Origin: CAYLHF01 sp964383365
GTDB taxonomy: Bacteria; Bacteroidota; Rhodothermia; Rhodothermales; UBA10348
Reading direction: 5' to 3'
Length of the DNA stretch: 64,000 bases
Assembly (NCBI GenBank): GCA_964383365.1
Contig: CAYLHF010000013.1
Location: 1-64,000, forward strand
Every line of letters begins with the position of its first letter. Positions within the stretch are counted from its first letter, which is position 1. This document shows, piece after piece, positions 45,036-54,011 of the stretch. The position numbers were made by a program, and so were the translations under genes. The notes under the pieces are model-generated. The model saw only the letters and a list, made by a program, of their open reading frames with translations. It ran no database searches and was not told the origin of the DNA.

Positions 45036-45734
45036 ATGATCAGGCTGGAAAAGATATCAAAATCCTATCTCCATGGATTCAACAGGAGTTTCGTCCTTCG
45101 AAACGTCAGTCTTGAAATCCCGGAAGGAGCATTTATTTCTGTCATGGGTCCATCTGGATCCGGCAAGTCCACTATCCTTCATATTCTCGGAATGCTTGAT
45201 GAACCTTCGTCCGGCGAATATTTCTTTTTTGATCAACCGGTACACCGAATCAGTGAGAGAAAGAGGACGGACCTTCACCGTCAGTACATCGGATTCGTAT
45301 TTCAGGCCTATCACCTGATCGACGATCTGACGGTATATGAAAATTTGGAAACCCCGCTGCTGTACAAGAAAGTCAGGGGATCGGAACGCAAGAGCATGGT
45401 TGCAGAAATGTTGGATCGGTTCAACATGGTGGCAAAGAAAGACCTGTTTCCGAGCCAACTTTCGGGCGGACAGCAACAACTGGTCGGGGTCGCACGGGCC
45501 CTGATCATGCAACCCAAATTGATCCTGGCCGACGAGCCGACCGGAAATTTGCACACGAAACAGGGGGAGGTAGTCATGGACTGGTTCCGCCGACTGAACG
45601 AGGAAGACGGGGTAACCATCATTCAGGTAACCCATTCTGAGCATTGGGCGCGTTACGGGAAACGCATTCTGGAACTCGAAGACGGGCGCCTGATCAGAGA
45701 CGAAACAATCGCCGAGGTCTCTACATCAGCATGA
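45036..45734 (+). CDS. ABC transporter ATPase with variant signature and D-loop
   Basis: A 232-aa ATPase of the MacB/LolD branch. Walker A GPSGSGKST, Q-loop FVFQAYHLID and the switch His in QVTHSEHW are normal. The signature reads LSGGQQQLVGVARAL, so the usual Arg after QQQ is Leu. After Walker B (LILADEPTGNL) the D-loop Asp is replaced by His (NLHTKQG). I recall this NLH form from other Bacteroidetes permease operons, so it is probably a functional subfamily. It is flanked by two FtsX permeases, 60 nt after the first and with an ATGA overlap to the second. Confidence 0.93.
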   Translation: MIRLEKISKSYLHGFNRSFVLRNVSLEIPEGAFISVMGPSGSGKSTILHILGMLDEPSSGEYFFFDQPVHRISERKRTDLHRQYIGFVFQAYHLIDDLTVYENLETPLLYKKVRGSERKSMVAEMLDRFNMVAKKDLFPSQLSGGQQQLVGVARALIMQPKLILADEPTGNLHTKQGEVVMDWFRRLNEEDGVTIIQVTHSEHWARYGKRILELEDGRLIRDETIAEVSTSA

Positions 45735-48148
45735 TTAAAAATTACTTTATTTCAGCCGTCCGAAATCTCAGAAAATATGCAGGATATACGGCGATAAATC
45801 TGCTGGGCCTTGCCGTAGGACTTACCGTTGTCCTGCAGATATATCTCTTCGTTTCCTTCGAACTCAGCTACGACAACTTCCATCGAAGTGCGGATAATCT
45901 GTATCGAATCGTACTCGATGGACGCTTTTCCGGTACCGACCTGAATGCTCCGGTCGCCCCTGCCCCGATGGCAGCAGCTCTCATTCAGGACTTTCCCGAG
46001 GTCGAATCGGTCGTCCGACTCGCCGGATTCAACACCGAAGTTCTGGTTCGCAAAGATGAACTGAGCGCCCTCGAAAAACCGATTCTGATGGTCGATTCGA
46101 CTTTTTTTGACATTTTTGGTTTTCGTCTGCTGAGTGGTAATCCTGCTACCGTTCTGACTCGGCCGCGTACCCTCGTTTTAACTGAGACGCTTGCAAAAAA
46201 ATATTTCGGATTAGACGACCCCATCGGGGAAACGTTGGTCCTGGGAGATACGTCCCGATTCGAAGTTACAGGTATCGTCTCCGACCCACCGCCGAATACG
46301 CATGTTAAATTCAGTCTGCTTCGATCACTCCAGGACATCGATGATGCGCAGGCTGATCGGTGGATCTCCAATAATTACTTCACGTATCTGAGACTTCGAC
46401 CCGGGAGTTCCAAGACTGCACTCGAAGCCAAGCTTCCTGCCTTTTTCAAGCGATACGCAGCACCGCAAGTCCAACAGATTTTTGGCCAGTCGTATGAAGA
46501 GGTGCTGACTGGAGATAACCGTCTGAGTTATTCTCTGCAACGCGTTAGAGACGTACACCTTCGGTCGAACTTTGAAATCGACCTCGAGCCGTCCGGTGAT
46601 ATTCAGTACGTACATGCATTTATCGCAATCGCCCTCTTCATCCTGCTTCTTGCCTGTATCAATTTCATGAATCTTGCGACAGCCCGGTCGGCCAGCCGGG
46701 CTCTGGAGGTAGGAATCAGAAAGGCTGTTGGATCGAGTCGCGGTCATCTAATTCTTCAGTTTCTTAGTGAATCAGTGCTCTTGTCCGTTCTTGCGATGAT
46801 TCTTGCTGTCGGAGGCGTGTTTCTATCGACACCTCTTTTCAGTCGGATTTCTGGTCAGCCACTGGACGCCAGCATTATTGTTTCCCCCATATCGGTCTCC
46901 ATTCTACTTCTGGGTGCCGCTATGGTCGGCATTCTCGCGGGCAGCTACCCTGCACTATATCTATCCTCATTTCGCCCGGCACGAATCATTCAATCGCACT
47001 CGGTTACGTCGAAGTCTCAGTCGATTCTCAGAAACAGTCTGGTGGTGTTTCAATTCGGTATCTCTGTCGCTCTTCTGCTGAGTACTTTTATAGTCGGTGA
47101 TCAACTGGCCTTTATCCAGGCGAAGCGTCTGGGATTCGATAAGGACCATATCCTCGTTATCGAACGCGCGTCGATCTTGCGGACACAATCGGAAGCGTTC
47201 AAGGAGCGCCTCAGGGGAGAGGCGTCTATTCTCGCTGTTGGAGGAACCACAGCGGTACCCGGTGGCCTGCACGGTGGCTCCGGTTATCAACCGGAAGGAT
47301 TCGGGCTCAACGAGCTGATTATTATGGCGCCGGTATTCGTCGATAACGATTACGTTGAAGCCATGGGCATCGAACTCTTCGAGGGAAGAGATTTTTCGAC
47401 CGAATATCCGAGTGATTCGTCCGGATTCGTTATCAACGAGGCGAGTCTTAAGGAAATCGGCTGGAACACGGCGGTGGGGAAAACGCTGGGGACGTTCGTG
47501 GCCGGTGACTCGGTCGTTTCCGGTCCGATCCTGGGCGTCATTCGGGATTACAATTATGCGTCTCTTCGGACCGAAGTCAGACCAATGGCACTCCAGATGG
47601 GCACCTTCGCCATGCCGAATATTATTGTTCGATTCTCAGGGAACGATCTTGCCGGAACCCTTCGAAAAATCAACGGCATCTGGGGAGAATTTGTACCCCA
47701 ACGTTCGATTAAATATTCCTTCCTGAATGAGACATTCGACGAACTCTTCGATTCAGATCGAAGACTCGGATCCGTCTTTTCGTCATTTGCCATGATAGCC
47801 ATTTTCATCGCTGGACTGGGACTCTTCGGATTGGGTCTTTTTGCCACCGAGCAGAGGACCAAGGAGATCGGGATCCGGAAGGCACTTGGCGCCACAGTCC
47901 CTCAAGTCCTGCTTATGCTGACGAACCAGTTCACGAGGCTCGTCCTGTTTTCGATCGTCATTGCCCTACCAATCGCCTATTTCGGGATGTTGTCCTGGCT
48001 GAATGGCTTTGCGTTCAGGACCGACGTTCACATATCGTCATTCGTCTACGCAGCAGGGATCGCCCTGATCATCTCGTGGTTAACGGTGGGATATCAATCC
48101 GTTCGGGCAGCAAGAACAAATCCTGTGGTGTCTCTGAGGCACCAGTAA
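45731..48148 (+). CDS. ABC transporter permease, MacB/FtsX fold (second copy)
   Basis: An 805-aa permease with the same layout as the one at 42570: it begins IKNYFISAVRNLRKYAGYTA, has two large periplasmic domains and FtsX cores (ATARSASRALEVGIRKAVGSS; ATEQRTKEIGIRKALGAT). ATG 45731 overlaps the ATPase stop as ATGA, so the two are translationally coupled. The two permeases are clearly paralogous but moderately diverged, and probably form a heterodimer or alternative dimers with the ATPase. It ends 21 nt before the convergent methyltransferase gene. Confidence 0.93.
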   Translation: MIKNYFISAVRNLRKYAGYTAINLLGLAVGLTVVLQIYLFVSFELSYDNFHRSADNLYRIVLDGRFSGTDLNAPVAPAPMAAALIQDFPEVESVVRLAGFNTEVLVRKDELSALEKPILMVDSTFFDIFGFRLLSGNPATVLTRPRTLVLTETLAKKYFGLDDPIGETLVLGDTSRFEVTGIVSDPPPNTHVKFSLLRSLQDIDDAQADRWISNNYFTYLRLRPGSSKTALEAKLPAFFKRYAAPQVQQIFGQSYEEVLTGDNRLSYSLQRVRDVHLRSNFEIDLEPSGDIQYVHAFIAIALFILLLACINFMNLATARSASRALEVGIRKAVGSSRGHLILQFLSESVLLSVLAMILAVGGVFLSTPLFSRISGQPLDASIIVSPISVSILLLGAAMVGILAGSYPALYLSSFRPARIIQSHSVTSKSQSILRNSLVVFQFGISVALLLSTFIVGDQLAFIQAKRLGFDKDHILVIERASILRTQSEAFKERLRGEASILAVGGTTAVPGGLHGGSGYQPEGFGLNELIIMAPVFVDNDYVEAMGIELFEGRDFSTEYPSDSSGFVINEASLKEIGWNTAVGKTLGTFVAGDSVVSGPILGVIRDYNYASLRTEVRPMALQMGTFAMPNIIVRFSGNDLAGTLRKINGIWGEFVPQRSIKYSFLNETFDELFDSDRRLGSVFSSFAMIAIFIAGLGLFGLGLFATEQRTKEIGIRKALGATVPQVLLMLTNQFTRLVLFSIVIALPIAYFGMLSWLNGFAFRTDVHISSFVYAAGIALIISWLTVGYQSVRAARTNPVVSLRHQ

Positions 48149-48169
48149 CGTCGGGGCATCTTCTCAACC

Positions 48170-48970
48170 TTACAGCAGTCTGTCTGGCTCCTGTTGGGTG
48201 TCGAAAAACCGGTCCAGCAGCTGATGAGCGTGTGCAATAGAACGCAGATAATAGGCGGCCCGAAGTCTGGTTGCCTGCTTCTCCGAGAGTCTTGAACCAT
48301 TGCCTTCACCGGCCTGCCGGGCATGGTGCAGGACAATGGCGGCAGCAACAGAGATATTGAAACTCTGAACAAATCCTACCGTCGGAATCCGGCACCGAAC
48401 GTCTGCAATTGACGCCATTTCAGTTGATACTCCATTGAGTTCATTCCCGAAAACAACGGCCGTCGGATGTGAAAAATCGATCTCATCGAGGTCGACAGAC
48501 GATTCGCCGAGAAGGGTAACAACAATCTGGAAACCCTCTTCGCGGACGACGTTTGCCCAGTCCGACGGCGAACGGAAAAGCCGTATATCCAGCCACTTGT
48601 CCGCTCCCTGAGTGGTACGCTTGGAGTGTTTGTACGGCTGTTCCCCGGTGACCACGTCTACCCGCGCGCACCCCAGCGCTTCGGCCGAACGCATGACAGC
48701 ACTCACATTTCCTGTATTCACCAGTCCTTCGACAACCGGCAGGAGAGTAAGACTGCGCCCATCAATGACGTTATTAATTCTGTCTCTCCTATCTTCCGTA
48801 AGCAGCGATTCAAAGATCTCCACCACGCGGACTGGATCCAGGGCCTTCCCTCGAAATGTGAGTGTCTCCTCAATAGATCCGGAGGAGTGGAGGAGGTCCC
48901 TCATTACAGTTTGTGCGACGTCTGAAGCCTTCACTGTGGTGCCTCTACTGGATCTGTTGTTGTTCTGCAA
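48170..48970 (-). CDS. SPOUT methyltransferase, TrmH-like
   Basis: A 266-aa RNA 2'-O-ribose methyltransferase of the SpoU/TrmH family. SPOUT motifs are LVNTGNVSAVMRSAEALG, VVFGNELNGVS and the knot-forming VGFVQSFNISVAAAIVLHH. The C-terminal tail (after 235) is basic/helical. The N-terminal 60 residues, which include a KALDPVRVVEIFESLL segment, are like those of TrmH, which makes Gm18 in tRNA. 23S rRNA RlmB-like activity is less likely because there is no RlmB-type N-domain. It converges on the permease gene and is divergent from an SDR. Confidence 0.88.
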   Translation of the reverse strand: MQNNNRSSRGTTVKASDVAQTVMRDLLHSSGSIEETLTFRGKALDPVRVVEIFESLLTEDRRDRINNVIDGRSLTLLPVVEGLVNTGNVSAVMRSAEALGCARVDVVTGEQPYKHSKRTTQGADKWLDIRLFRSPSDWANVVREEGFQIVVTLLGESSVDLDEIDFSHPTAVVFGNELNGVSTEMASIADVRCRIPTVGFVQSFNISVAAAIVLHHARQAGEGNGSRLSEKQATRLRAAYYLRSIAHAHQLLDRFFDTQQEPDRLL

Positions 48971-49061
48971 TCATGCTCATTAAAAATACGAATCCGATGG
49001 TCATATCCCTGCTCTGTTCCCGAACAGGAAGAGCGATGGACGCGTCGGCATTGGAACTACG

Positions 49062-49781
49062 ATGATACTTGAAAACTCTGTCTCAATTATAACCGGAGCC
49101 AGTAGCGGCCTCGGAGAGGCCTTTTCCAGGGCTCTTGTCAAACGTGGAGGAAAAGTGTATGGTCTGGCTCGCAGACAGGATCGACTGGATGCGATTGCGC
49201 GTGATCTTGGCGCTTCGTTCTCCGGCCTGGTCTGCGACGTGTCGGATGAGACATCCGTCATGGAATCGCTGGAGGCTATCCACGACAACGGTGATGAAGT
49301 GGATGTATTGATCAATAATGCGGGCCTGGGGCGTTTTGGACCCATAGAGGATACATCGATAGAAGACTGGGACGTTCAAAATGAGACCAATCTGAGAGGC
49401 GTGTTCCTCTGTACCCGGGCAGTCGTCCCGGGAATGAAAAAAAAGAACGCAGCCGTCGGTTTCGGTGGTCATATCATCAATATATCTTCTGTGGCCGGCC
49501 TGGTGGGAAACCCGATGGTGAGTGTTTACAACGCGACTAAATTTGGGCTCAAGGGTCTGTCAGAAGCGCTGATGAAGGAACTGAGAGAGGATGGAATCAA
49601 GGTGACTTGCCTCTATCCCGGATCCATTCAGACCGAATTTTTTGAAGTTGCAGGCGTCGATATATCGTCCCAGCCGATGACGGCAGCGGACATCACTTCG
49701 ACCCTGATCCACGTCCTCGAAGCTCCAGATAATTACCTGATTTCAGAAATCGCCATGAGGCCGCTTCGGCCGAAGGGCTAA
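49062..49781 (+). CDS. Short-chain dehydrogenase/reductase
   Basis: A 239-aa SDR: TGASSGLG (11-18), NNAG (85-88), SSVAG region (about 142-146) and YNATK with Tyr156 and Lys160. It resembles general-purpose 3-ketoacyl or sugar-oxidoreductase SDRs (YdfG/serine dehydrogenase-like branch), and the substrate is unknown. It is the fourth SDR in this window. It is divergent from the TrmH-like gene and followed by a TRAP binding protein 30 nt downstream. Confidence 0.88.
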   Translation: MILENSVSIITGASSGLGEAFSRALVKRGGKVYGLARRQDRLDAIARDLGASFSGLVCDVSDETSVMESLEAIHDNGDEVDVLINNAGLGRFGPIEDTSIEDWDVQNETNLRGVFLCTRAVVPGMKKKNAAVGFGGHIINISSVAGLVGNPMVSVYNATKFGLKGLSEALMKELREDGIKVTCLYPGSIQTEFFEVAGVDISSQPMTAADITSTLIHVLEAPDNYLISEIAMRPLRPKG

Positions 49782-49811
49782 TTATTTTAAACCTGATTCG
49801 ATGGAATCGAT

Positions 49812-50921
49812 ATGAAAAGACGTGATTTTGTACGCAAAGCGACAGCCTCTCTGGCCACCACTACCCTGCTCGCAGGATGTTCGTCTGAAGCCGACTCGTC
49901 GGGGGCGGCTGCGGTACAGACCCGCCCCCGTATTAACTGGAGGCTGACGTCGAGTTTCCCCCGATCACTCGATACGATTTTTGGTGCGGCCGACGTACTT
50001 GCAGCTCGCGTTTCGGAACTCACCGACGGACGGTTTACCATTCGCACCTTTCCGGCCGGTGAACTCGTTCCGTTCAACCAGGTGTTGGAGTCTGTCCAGA
50101 AAGGAACGGTTCAGCTCGGCCACACGGCAAGCTATTACTATATCGGTATCAATCCGGCTCTGGCCTTCGACTGTACCCTGCCGTTCGGCATGACGGTGCG
50201 CCAGCTCAATTCCTGGATGTATTACGGTGACGGGAAGGAGTTGACCCGATCGCTGTTCGCTGATTTCAATATTCTGAACTTCCCTCTGGGGAATACCGGA
50301 ACGCAAATGGGGGGCTGGTTTCGAAACCGCGTCGATTCGCTCTCGGACCTGAACGGACTCAAGATGAGGATTCCCGGCCTTGGAGGGAAAGTAATGGACC
50401 GCATGGGTGTAACGGTTCAGGTCCTCGCAGGCGGTGACATATATGCAGCACTCGAGCGTGGTGCAATCGACGCGACCGAGTGGTCAGGACCCTATGATGA
50501 CGAGAAACTGGGGTTTTACCAGGTAGCGAAAAACTATTACTACCCCGGATGGTGGGAACCCGGACCGGGATTGAGCCTGTATGTAAATCAGGGCGCGTGG
50601 GCCAAATTACCACCCGAATACAAGGCTGCCCTCGAGACGGCCGCCGCCGAAGCGAACGGAGGTATGATGGCTAATTATGACGCAAAGAATCCGCCGGCAT
50701 TAGGCCGACTCGTTCAGAACGGAGTCGATCTTGTCCGGTTTTCGGATGATATCATGGAAGAAGCTCAAAAGATTTCCAGAGCGCTCATCGAAGACGAGGC
50801 CGCCGCAGACCCTCAGTACCGAAAGATTTACGACTCCTTCCGAAAATGGCAGAGTTCGTCGAATGCCTGGTTCCGAACGGCCGAACAGGCTTATTCGGAT
50901 TTTGCTTTCAAGAAAGGTTGA
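49812..50921 (+). CDS. TRAP transporter substrate-binding protein (DctP family, TakP-like)
   Basis: A 369-aa extracytoplasmic receptor. The N-terminus has a twin-arginine motif (MKRRDFVRKA) and a lipobox (LLAGC), so Tat export and lipidation are both indicated. The body follows the DctP fold, with RISE-like WRLTSSFPRSLDTIFGAADVL, GGWFRNRVDSLSDLNGLKMR and GGDIYAALERGAIDATEW. The WRLTSSFP, GGWFR and EWSGPYDD segments resemble TakP, an alpha-keto-acid-binding TRAP protein, so pyruvate or other oxo-acids are likely ligands. The membrane subunits dctQ/dctM are on the opposite strand at 52692-54541. Confidence 0.9.
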   Translation: MKRRDFVRKATASLATTTLLAGCSSEADSSGAAAVQTRPRINWRLTSSFPRSLDTIFGAADVLAARVSELTDGRFTIRTFPAGELVPFNQVLESVQKGTVQLGHTASYYYIGINPALAFDCTLPFGMTVRQLNSWMYYGDGKELTRSLFADFNILNFPLGNTGTQMGGWFRNRVDSLSDLNGLKMRIPGLGGKVMDRMGVTVQVLAGGDIYAALERGAIDATEWSGPYDDEKLGFYQVAKNYYYPGWWEPGPGLSLYVNQGAWAKLPPEYKAALETAAAEANGGMMANYDAKNPPALGRLVQNGVDLVRFSDDIMEEAQKISRALIEDEAAADPQYRKIYDSFRKWQSSSNAWFRTAEQAYSDFAFKKG

Positions 50922-50954
50922 CCCTTCATTCTTCAGCTTAGCCTCTGTACTGGC

Positions 50955-51530
50955 ATGTCTGACCGCTACATAACCGTTTTTTGCGCATCCAGTCCCCGTG
51001 TCGAACAGAAGTACATCGACTTCGCCCGGGAAACGGGTTACGTCCTCGCAGAGGCGGGATTTGGTCTCGTTTTCGGCGGCGGCAATCACAGCCTGATGGG
51101 AGCAGCTGCCCGTGCGATGCATGATCGAGGCGGCAACGTGGTTGGGGTCATTCCACACGCCCTGCGGTCGATCGAGGGTATCGCGTACGAACTCGCCGAC
51201 GAGTTGATTATCACTGACACGATGGACCGGAGAAAAGAAATCCTGTTCGATCGAGGCGATGGCTTCATAAGCCTCCCGGGAGGAATCGGGACCCTGGAGG
51301 AATTTATGGAGGTCGTGACACTCCGGAATCTGGGATACCATGACAAACCGATCGGTCTCCTGAATCCGTTCGGGTTCTATGATACCCTCCTCTCCTTCTT
51401 CGAGGAACTCTCGGAAAAACGGTTTCTCCGGGCTCCGGTGTCCGAGTCATTCGTGACGTCGACATCGGCCGGTTGTTTGCTCGGTCATGCTTCCTTCCAA
51501 ACCCTCACGAATTCAAAAACCGATGGATGA
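50955..51530 (+). CDS. LOG family Rossmann-fold nucleotide phosphoribohydrolase
   Basis: A 191-aa protein of the LOG/TIGR00730 family. The conserved PGGIGTLEEFME motif (about residues 96-107) and the GGGNHSLMGAAARA substrate loop are intact. Family members cleave cytokinin riboside monophosphates, or AMP-like nucleotides, to base and ribose phosphate. It lies 33 nt after the TRAP binding protein and its last codons overlap the next gene by 8 nt. It may be in the same transcript. Confidence 0.93.
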   Translation: MSDRYITVFCASSPRVEQKYIDFARETGYVLAEAGFGLVFGGGNHSLMGAAARAMHDRGGNVVGVIPHALRSIEGIAYELADELIITDTMDRRKEILFDRGDGFISLPGGIGTLEEFMEVVTLRNLGYHDKPIGLLNPFGFYDTLLSFFEELSEKRFLRAPVSESFVTSTSAGCLLGHASFQTLTNSKTDG

Positions 51531-52056
51531 ACCCGCTAGCGAATACGCTCGACTTGAATCCTTTTATGTCGAAATGGACCGGATTTTGTCCAGACCCGAA
51601 TCAGTTTTGACGAAGGTCATCGCGTCGGTATCCGGTTGGAGTGCCGCTGATCATGCCTACCACCTGTCCGTGATAAACGCGAAGACATGGCGTGGAGTGG
51701 ACCGCATTCTGGCCCAACATCCTCCTGCAGAACCGGGTGGGGTACCGAACCGGGTGGGGAGACTCTTTTTCAAGGCCGGTCGAATGAAGCGAGGAACCGT
51801 CAAAGCACCCGATTTCGTAACCCCTTCAGCGGATCTTTCGATGGCCGACGTACGCCTCTGGGCAGACCGTAGTGAGACCTCTTTTCGGGAGATGAAAGCA
51901 AAGCTGATCTCTCTTCCGGAGGACTCATATCGGATACCCCACCAGTTACTCGGACCTCTGAATGCCAGAGAGTGGCTGACCTTCGTTCGCATTCATTCTC
52001 TTCACCATCTGGCCATCATCCATGATATCCTCGGAGCCCATCAGAAGACATCTTGA
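51523..52056 (+). CDS. DinB-like four-helix-bundle protein
   Basis: A 177-aa protein resembling the DinB/YfiT superfamily, metal-dependent helical bundles often involved in thiol or toxin modification. Candidate metal ligands are the histidines in WSAADHAYHLS and the C-terminal HSLHHLAIIHDI. ATG 51523 was chosen because it overlaps the LOG stop; an earlier start would lie inside the LOG gene. It overlaps the downstream esterase gene by 35 nt. Its substrate is unknown. Confidence 0.75.
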   Translation: MDEPASEYARLESFYVEMDRILSRPESVLTKVIASVSGWSAADHAYHLSVINAKTWRGVDRILAQHPPAEPGGVPNRVGRLFFKAGRMKRGTVKAPDFVTPSADLSMADVRLWADRSETSFREMKAKLISLPEDSYRIPHQLLGPLNAREWLTFVRIHSLHHLAIIHDILGAHQKTS

Positions 52057-52690
52057 GGTAGTTCGCACGGCGAGATACTACGAGATTGGTGATACGGACA
52101 CGATCGTGGACGAGCTCTGGTTCGTGCTTCACGGTTATGGACAGACTGCACGGGAGTTCGCCGAGCCGTTCAATGCCCACTCTTCAGAAGGAAGACTCAT
52201 TGTTGTACCCGAAGCTCTCTCTCGATTCTACCGGAAATTGACATCTGGAGACGTTGGCGCGTCATGGATGACGAGCGAACATCGTTCGGCAGAAATTCGA
52301 GACTATATCCGGTATCTGAATCTGCTCTACGAAAGCATTATAGAGCAGATGGAAGGCCATATCCCGATGCTTCACGTATTGGGATTTTCACAGGGAGCTG
52401 CAACCGCGTCACGGTGGCTTGCTTCCGGACAGGTTAGAGCAGACCGATTGATACTATGGGGAGGGACGCTGGCAAGGGAGCTTGATCAGTCGTCTATGAC
52501 AGCGTCTTTTCGATCCATTCCTGTGACGTTGGTCTCAGGTACGACCGATCGCTATCTGACGAAAGAACGTGCCGAGGAAGAACGTACCCGGTTATCGGGC
52601 CTGATCGATACGTTCTCTTTTGTCGCCTACGAAGGTCCGCATGAGATCGATCCGAACGTCCTCGACAACCTCATGAAACAGGTTTCCTGA
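52022..52690 (+). CDS. Alpha/beta-hydrolase (phospholipase/carboxylesterase family)
   Basis: A 222-aa esterase of the YpfH/carboxylesterase type. The nucleophile elbow is GFSQGA, the acid is Asp in GTTDRYL and the His is in EGPHEID. The N-terminus has the usual LWFVLHGYGQTA oxyanion segment. ATG 52022 lies 35 nt inside the DinB-like gene and no later ATG precedes the conserved part. It is the last gene of the plus-strand run. It converges on dctM, whose stop is 2 nt away. Confidence 0.9.
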   Translation: MISSEPIRRHLEVVRTARYYEIGDTDTIVDELWFVLHGYGQTAREFAEPFNAHSSEGRLIVVPEALSRFYRKLTSGDVGASWMTSEHRSAEIRDYIRYLNLLYESIIEQMEGHIPMLHVLGFSQGAATASRWLASGQVRADRLILWGGTLARELDQSSMTASFRSIPVTLVSGTTDRYLTKERAEEERTRLSGLIDTFSFVAYEGPHEIDPNVLDNLMKQVS

Positions 52691-52691
52691 A

Positions 52692-54011
52692 TCAGCCGGT
52701 CGCCCAGGTAACCAGTTCGGGGAACAGAATAATGACCAAGAGCCCGATTGCCTGAATGACGATGAACGGAACCACTCCCCGATAGATCGTCGTGGTGGGT
52801 ATCTCCGGAGGGGTGACTCCGCGCAGATAGAAAAGTGCAAACCCGAACGGAGGCGTCAGAAATGACATCTGGAGATTCATTCCGATCATGACACCGAACC
52901 AGACCAGGTTCACATCCAGGATAATCGCAGCCGGTACCAGAAGCGGAATGAGAATGAATGCGATTTCGAAAAAATCGATAAAGAAACCGAGTATAAAGAT
53001 GGCGAGATTGGCGATTATCAGCAGTCCGACCACGCCCCCGGGGAGATTGGTCAGGAGATGTTCGATCCAGAGATCCCCGTTCAGACCTCTGAACACGAGC
53101 GTGAAGGCCGTCGATCCTATGAGCAGGAACATGACCATTGCCGTCAGGCGCGTCGTCTCGTCCATCGTCTCTCGAAGCGCCTTCATGGTCAGTCGACGAT
53201 TGGTCACCGCGAGTAGCGTGGCACCCAACGCACCCAGCGCTCCGGCTTCTGTCGGTGTTGCGATCCCCTTGAATATGCTCCCGAGGACCACGAGAATCAG
53301 GAAGAGCGGTGGAAGCATGACGAGGATCACCTGTTTGAGCAGGGCGAAGCCCGAAACCAATCGAATATGCTCGGGAAGAGCAGGAGCCTTTTCTGGTGAG
53401 AGGAGAGCCACAACCCCGACGTAAACGGCGTAGAGGCAGGCTAACGCAATGCCCGGTACCAGGGCTCCGACGAACAGATCTCCGACAGAGACACCCATCT
53501 GATCTGCAAGGACAATCAGCACCACACTCGGAGGAATGATCTGTCCGAGGGTCCCAGAGGCGGCGATAACCCCGGTCGAGAGCCTGTCGGAGTAGCCATA
53601 CTTCCGCATCACGGGGAGCGAGATAACGCCCATCGCCACCACCGATGCCCCCACAACTCCGGTCGCCGCTGCAAGTAAAGCACCGACGAAAACGACAGCA
53701 AATGCAAGTCCTCCACGGACCGGTCCGAATAATTGACCGATCGTCGTCAACAGGTCTTCAGCGAGACGGGACTTCGCCAGCATCGTTCCCATAAAAATGA
53801 AGAACGGCACGGCCATCAGGACCATATTTGACATGATTCCAAATGTTCGATCCGGAAGGGCCAGCATCAATGACCAGTCAAACAATCCCGCCTCGACCCC
53901 GATGAACGCGAACAGGACCGCCGTGCCACCCAGAGCAAATGCGACTGGAAAACCGGTGAAAATCATGATCAAGGCGCCGACGAACATCAGCGGTGCCAGC
54001 CAGTCTTCCAT
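52692..54011 (-). CDS. TRAP transporter large permease subunit (DctM)
   Basis: A 439-aa polytopic permease, about 12-14 hydrophobic helices, of the DctM/IT superfamily. Typical segments are GFPVAFALGG near the start, FFIFMGTMLAKS, GALLAAATGVVGASVVAMG and SGTLGQIIPPSVVLIV. ATG 54011 overlaps the dctQ stop as TAATG, so the two are coupled. A longer frame upstream (to 54365) reads through dctQ and is not expected. The binding protein is probably the TakP-like one at 49812. Confidence 0.93.
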   Translation of the reverse strand: MEDWLAPLMFVGALIMIFTGFPVAFALGGTAVLFAFIGVEAGLFDWSLMLALPDRTFGIMSNMVLMAVPFFIFMGTMLAKSRLAEDLLTTIGQLFGPVRGGLAFAVVFVGALLAAATGVVGASVVAMGVISLPVMRKYGYSDRLSTGVIAASGTLGQIIPPSVVLIVLADQMGVSVGDLFVGALVPGIALACLYAVYVGVVALLSPEKAPALPEHIRLVSGFALLKQVILVMLPPLFLILVVLGSIFKGIATPTEAGALGALGATLLAVTNRRLTMKALRETMDETTRLTAMVMFLLIGSTAFTLVFRGLNGDLWIEHLLTNLPGGVVGLLIIANLAIFILGFFIDFFEIAFILIPLLVPAAIILDVNLVWFGVMIGMNLQMSFLTPPFGFALFYLRGVTPPEIPTTTIYRGVVPFIVIQAIGLLVIILFPELVTWATG

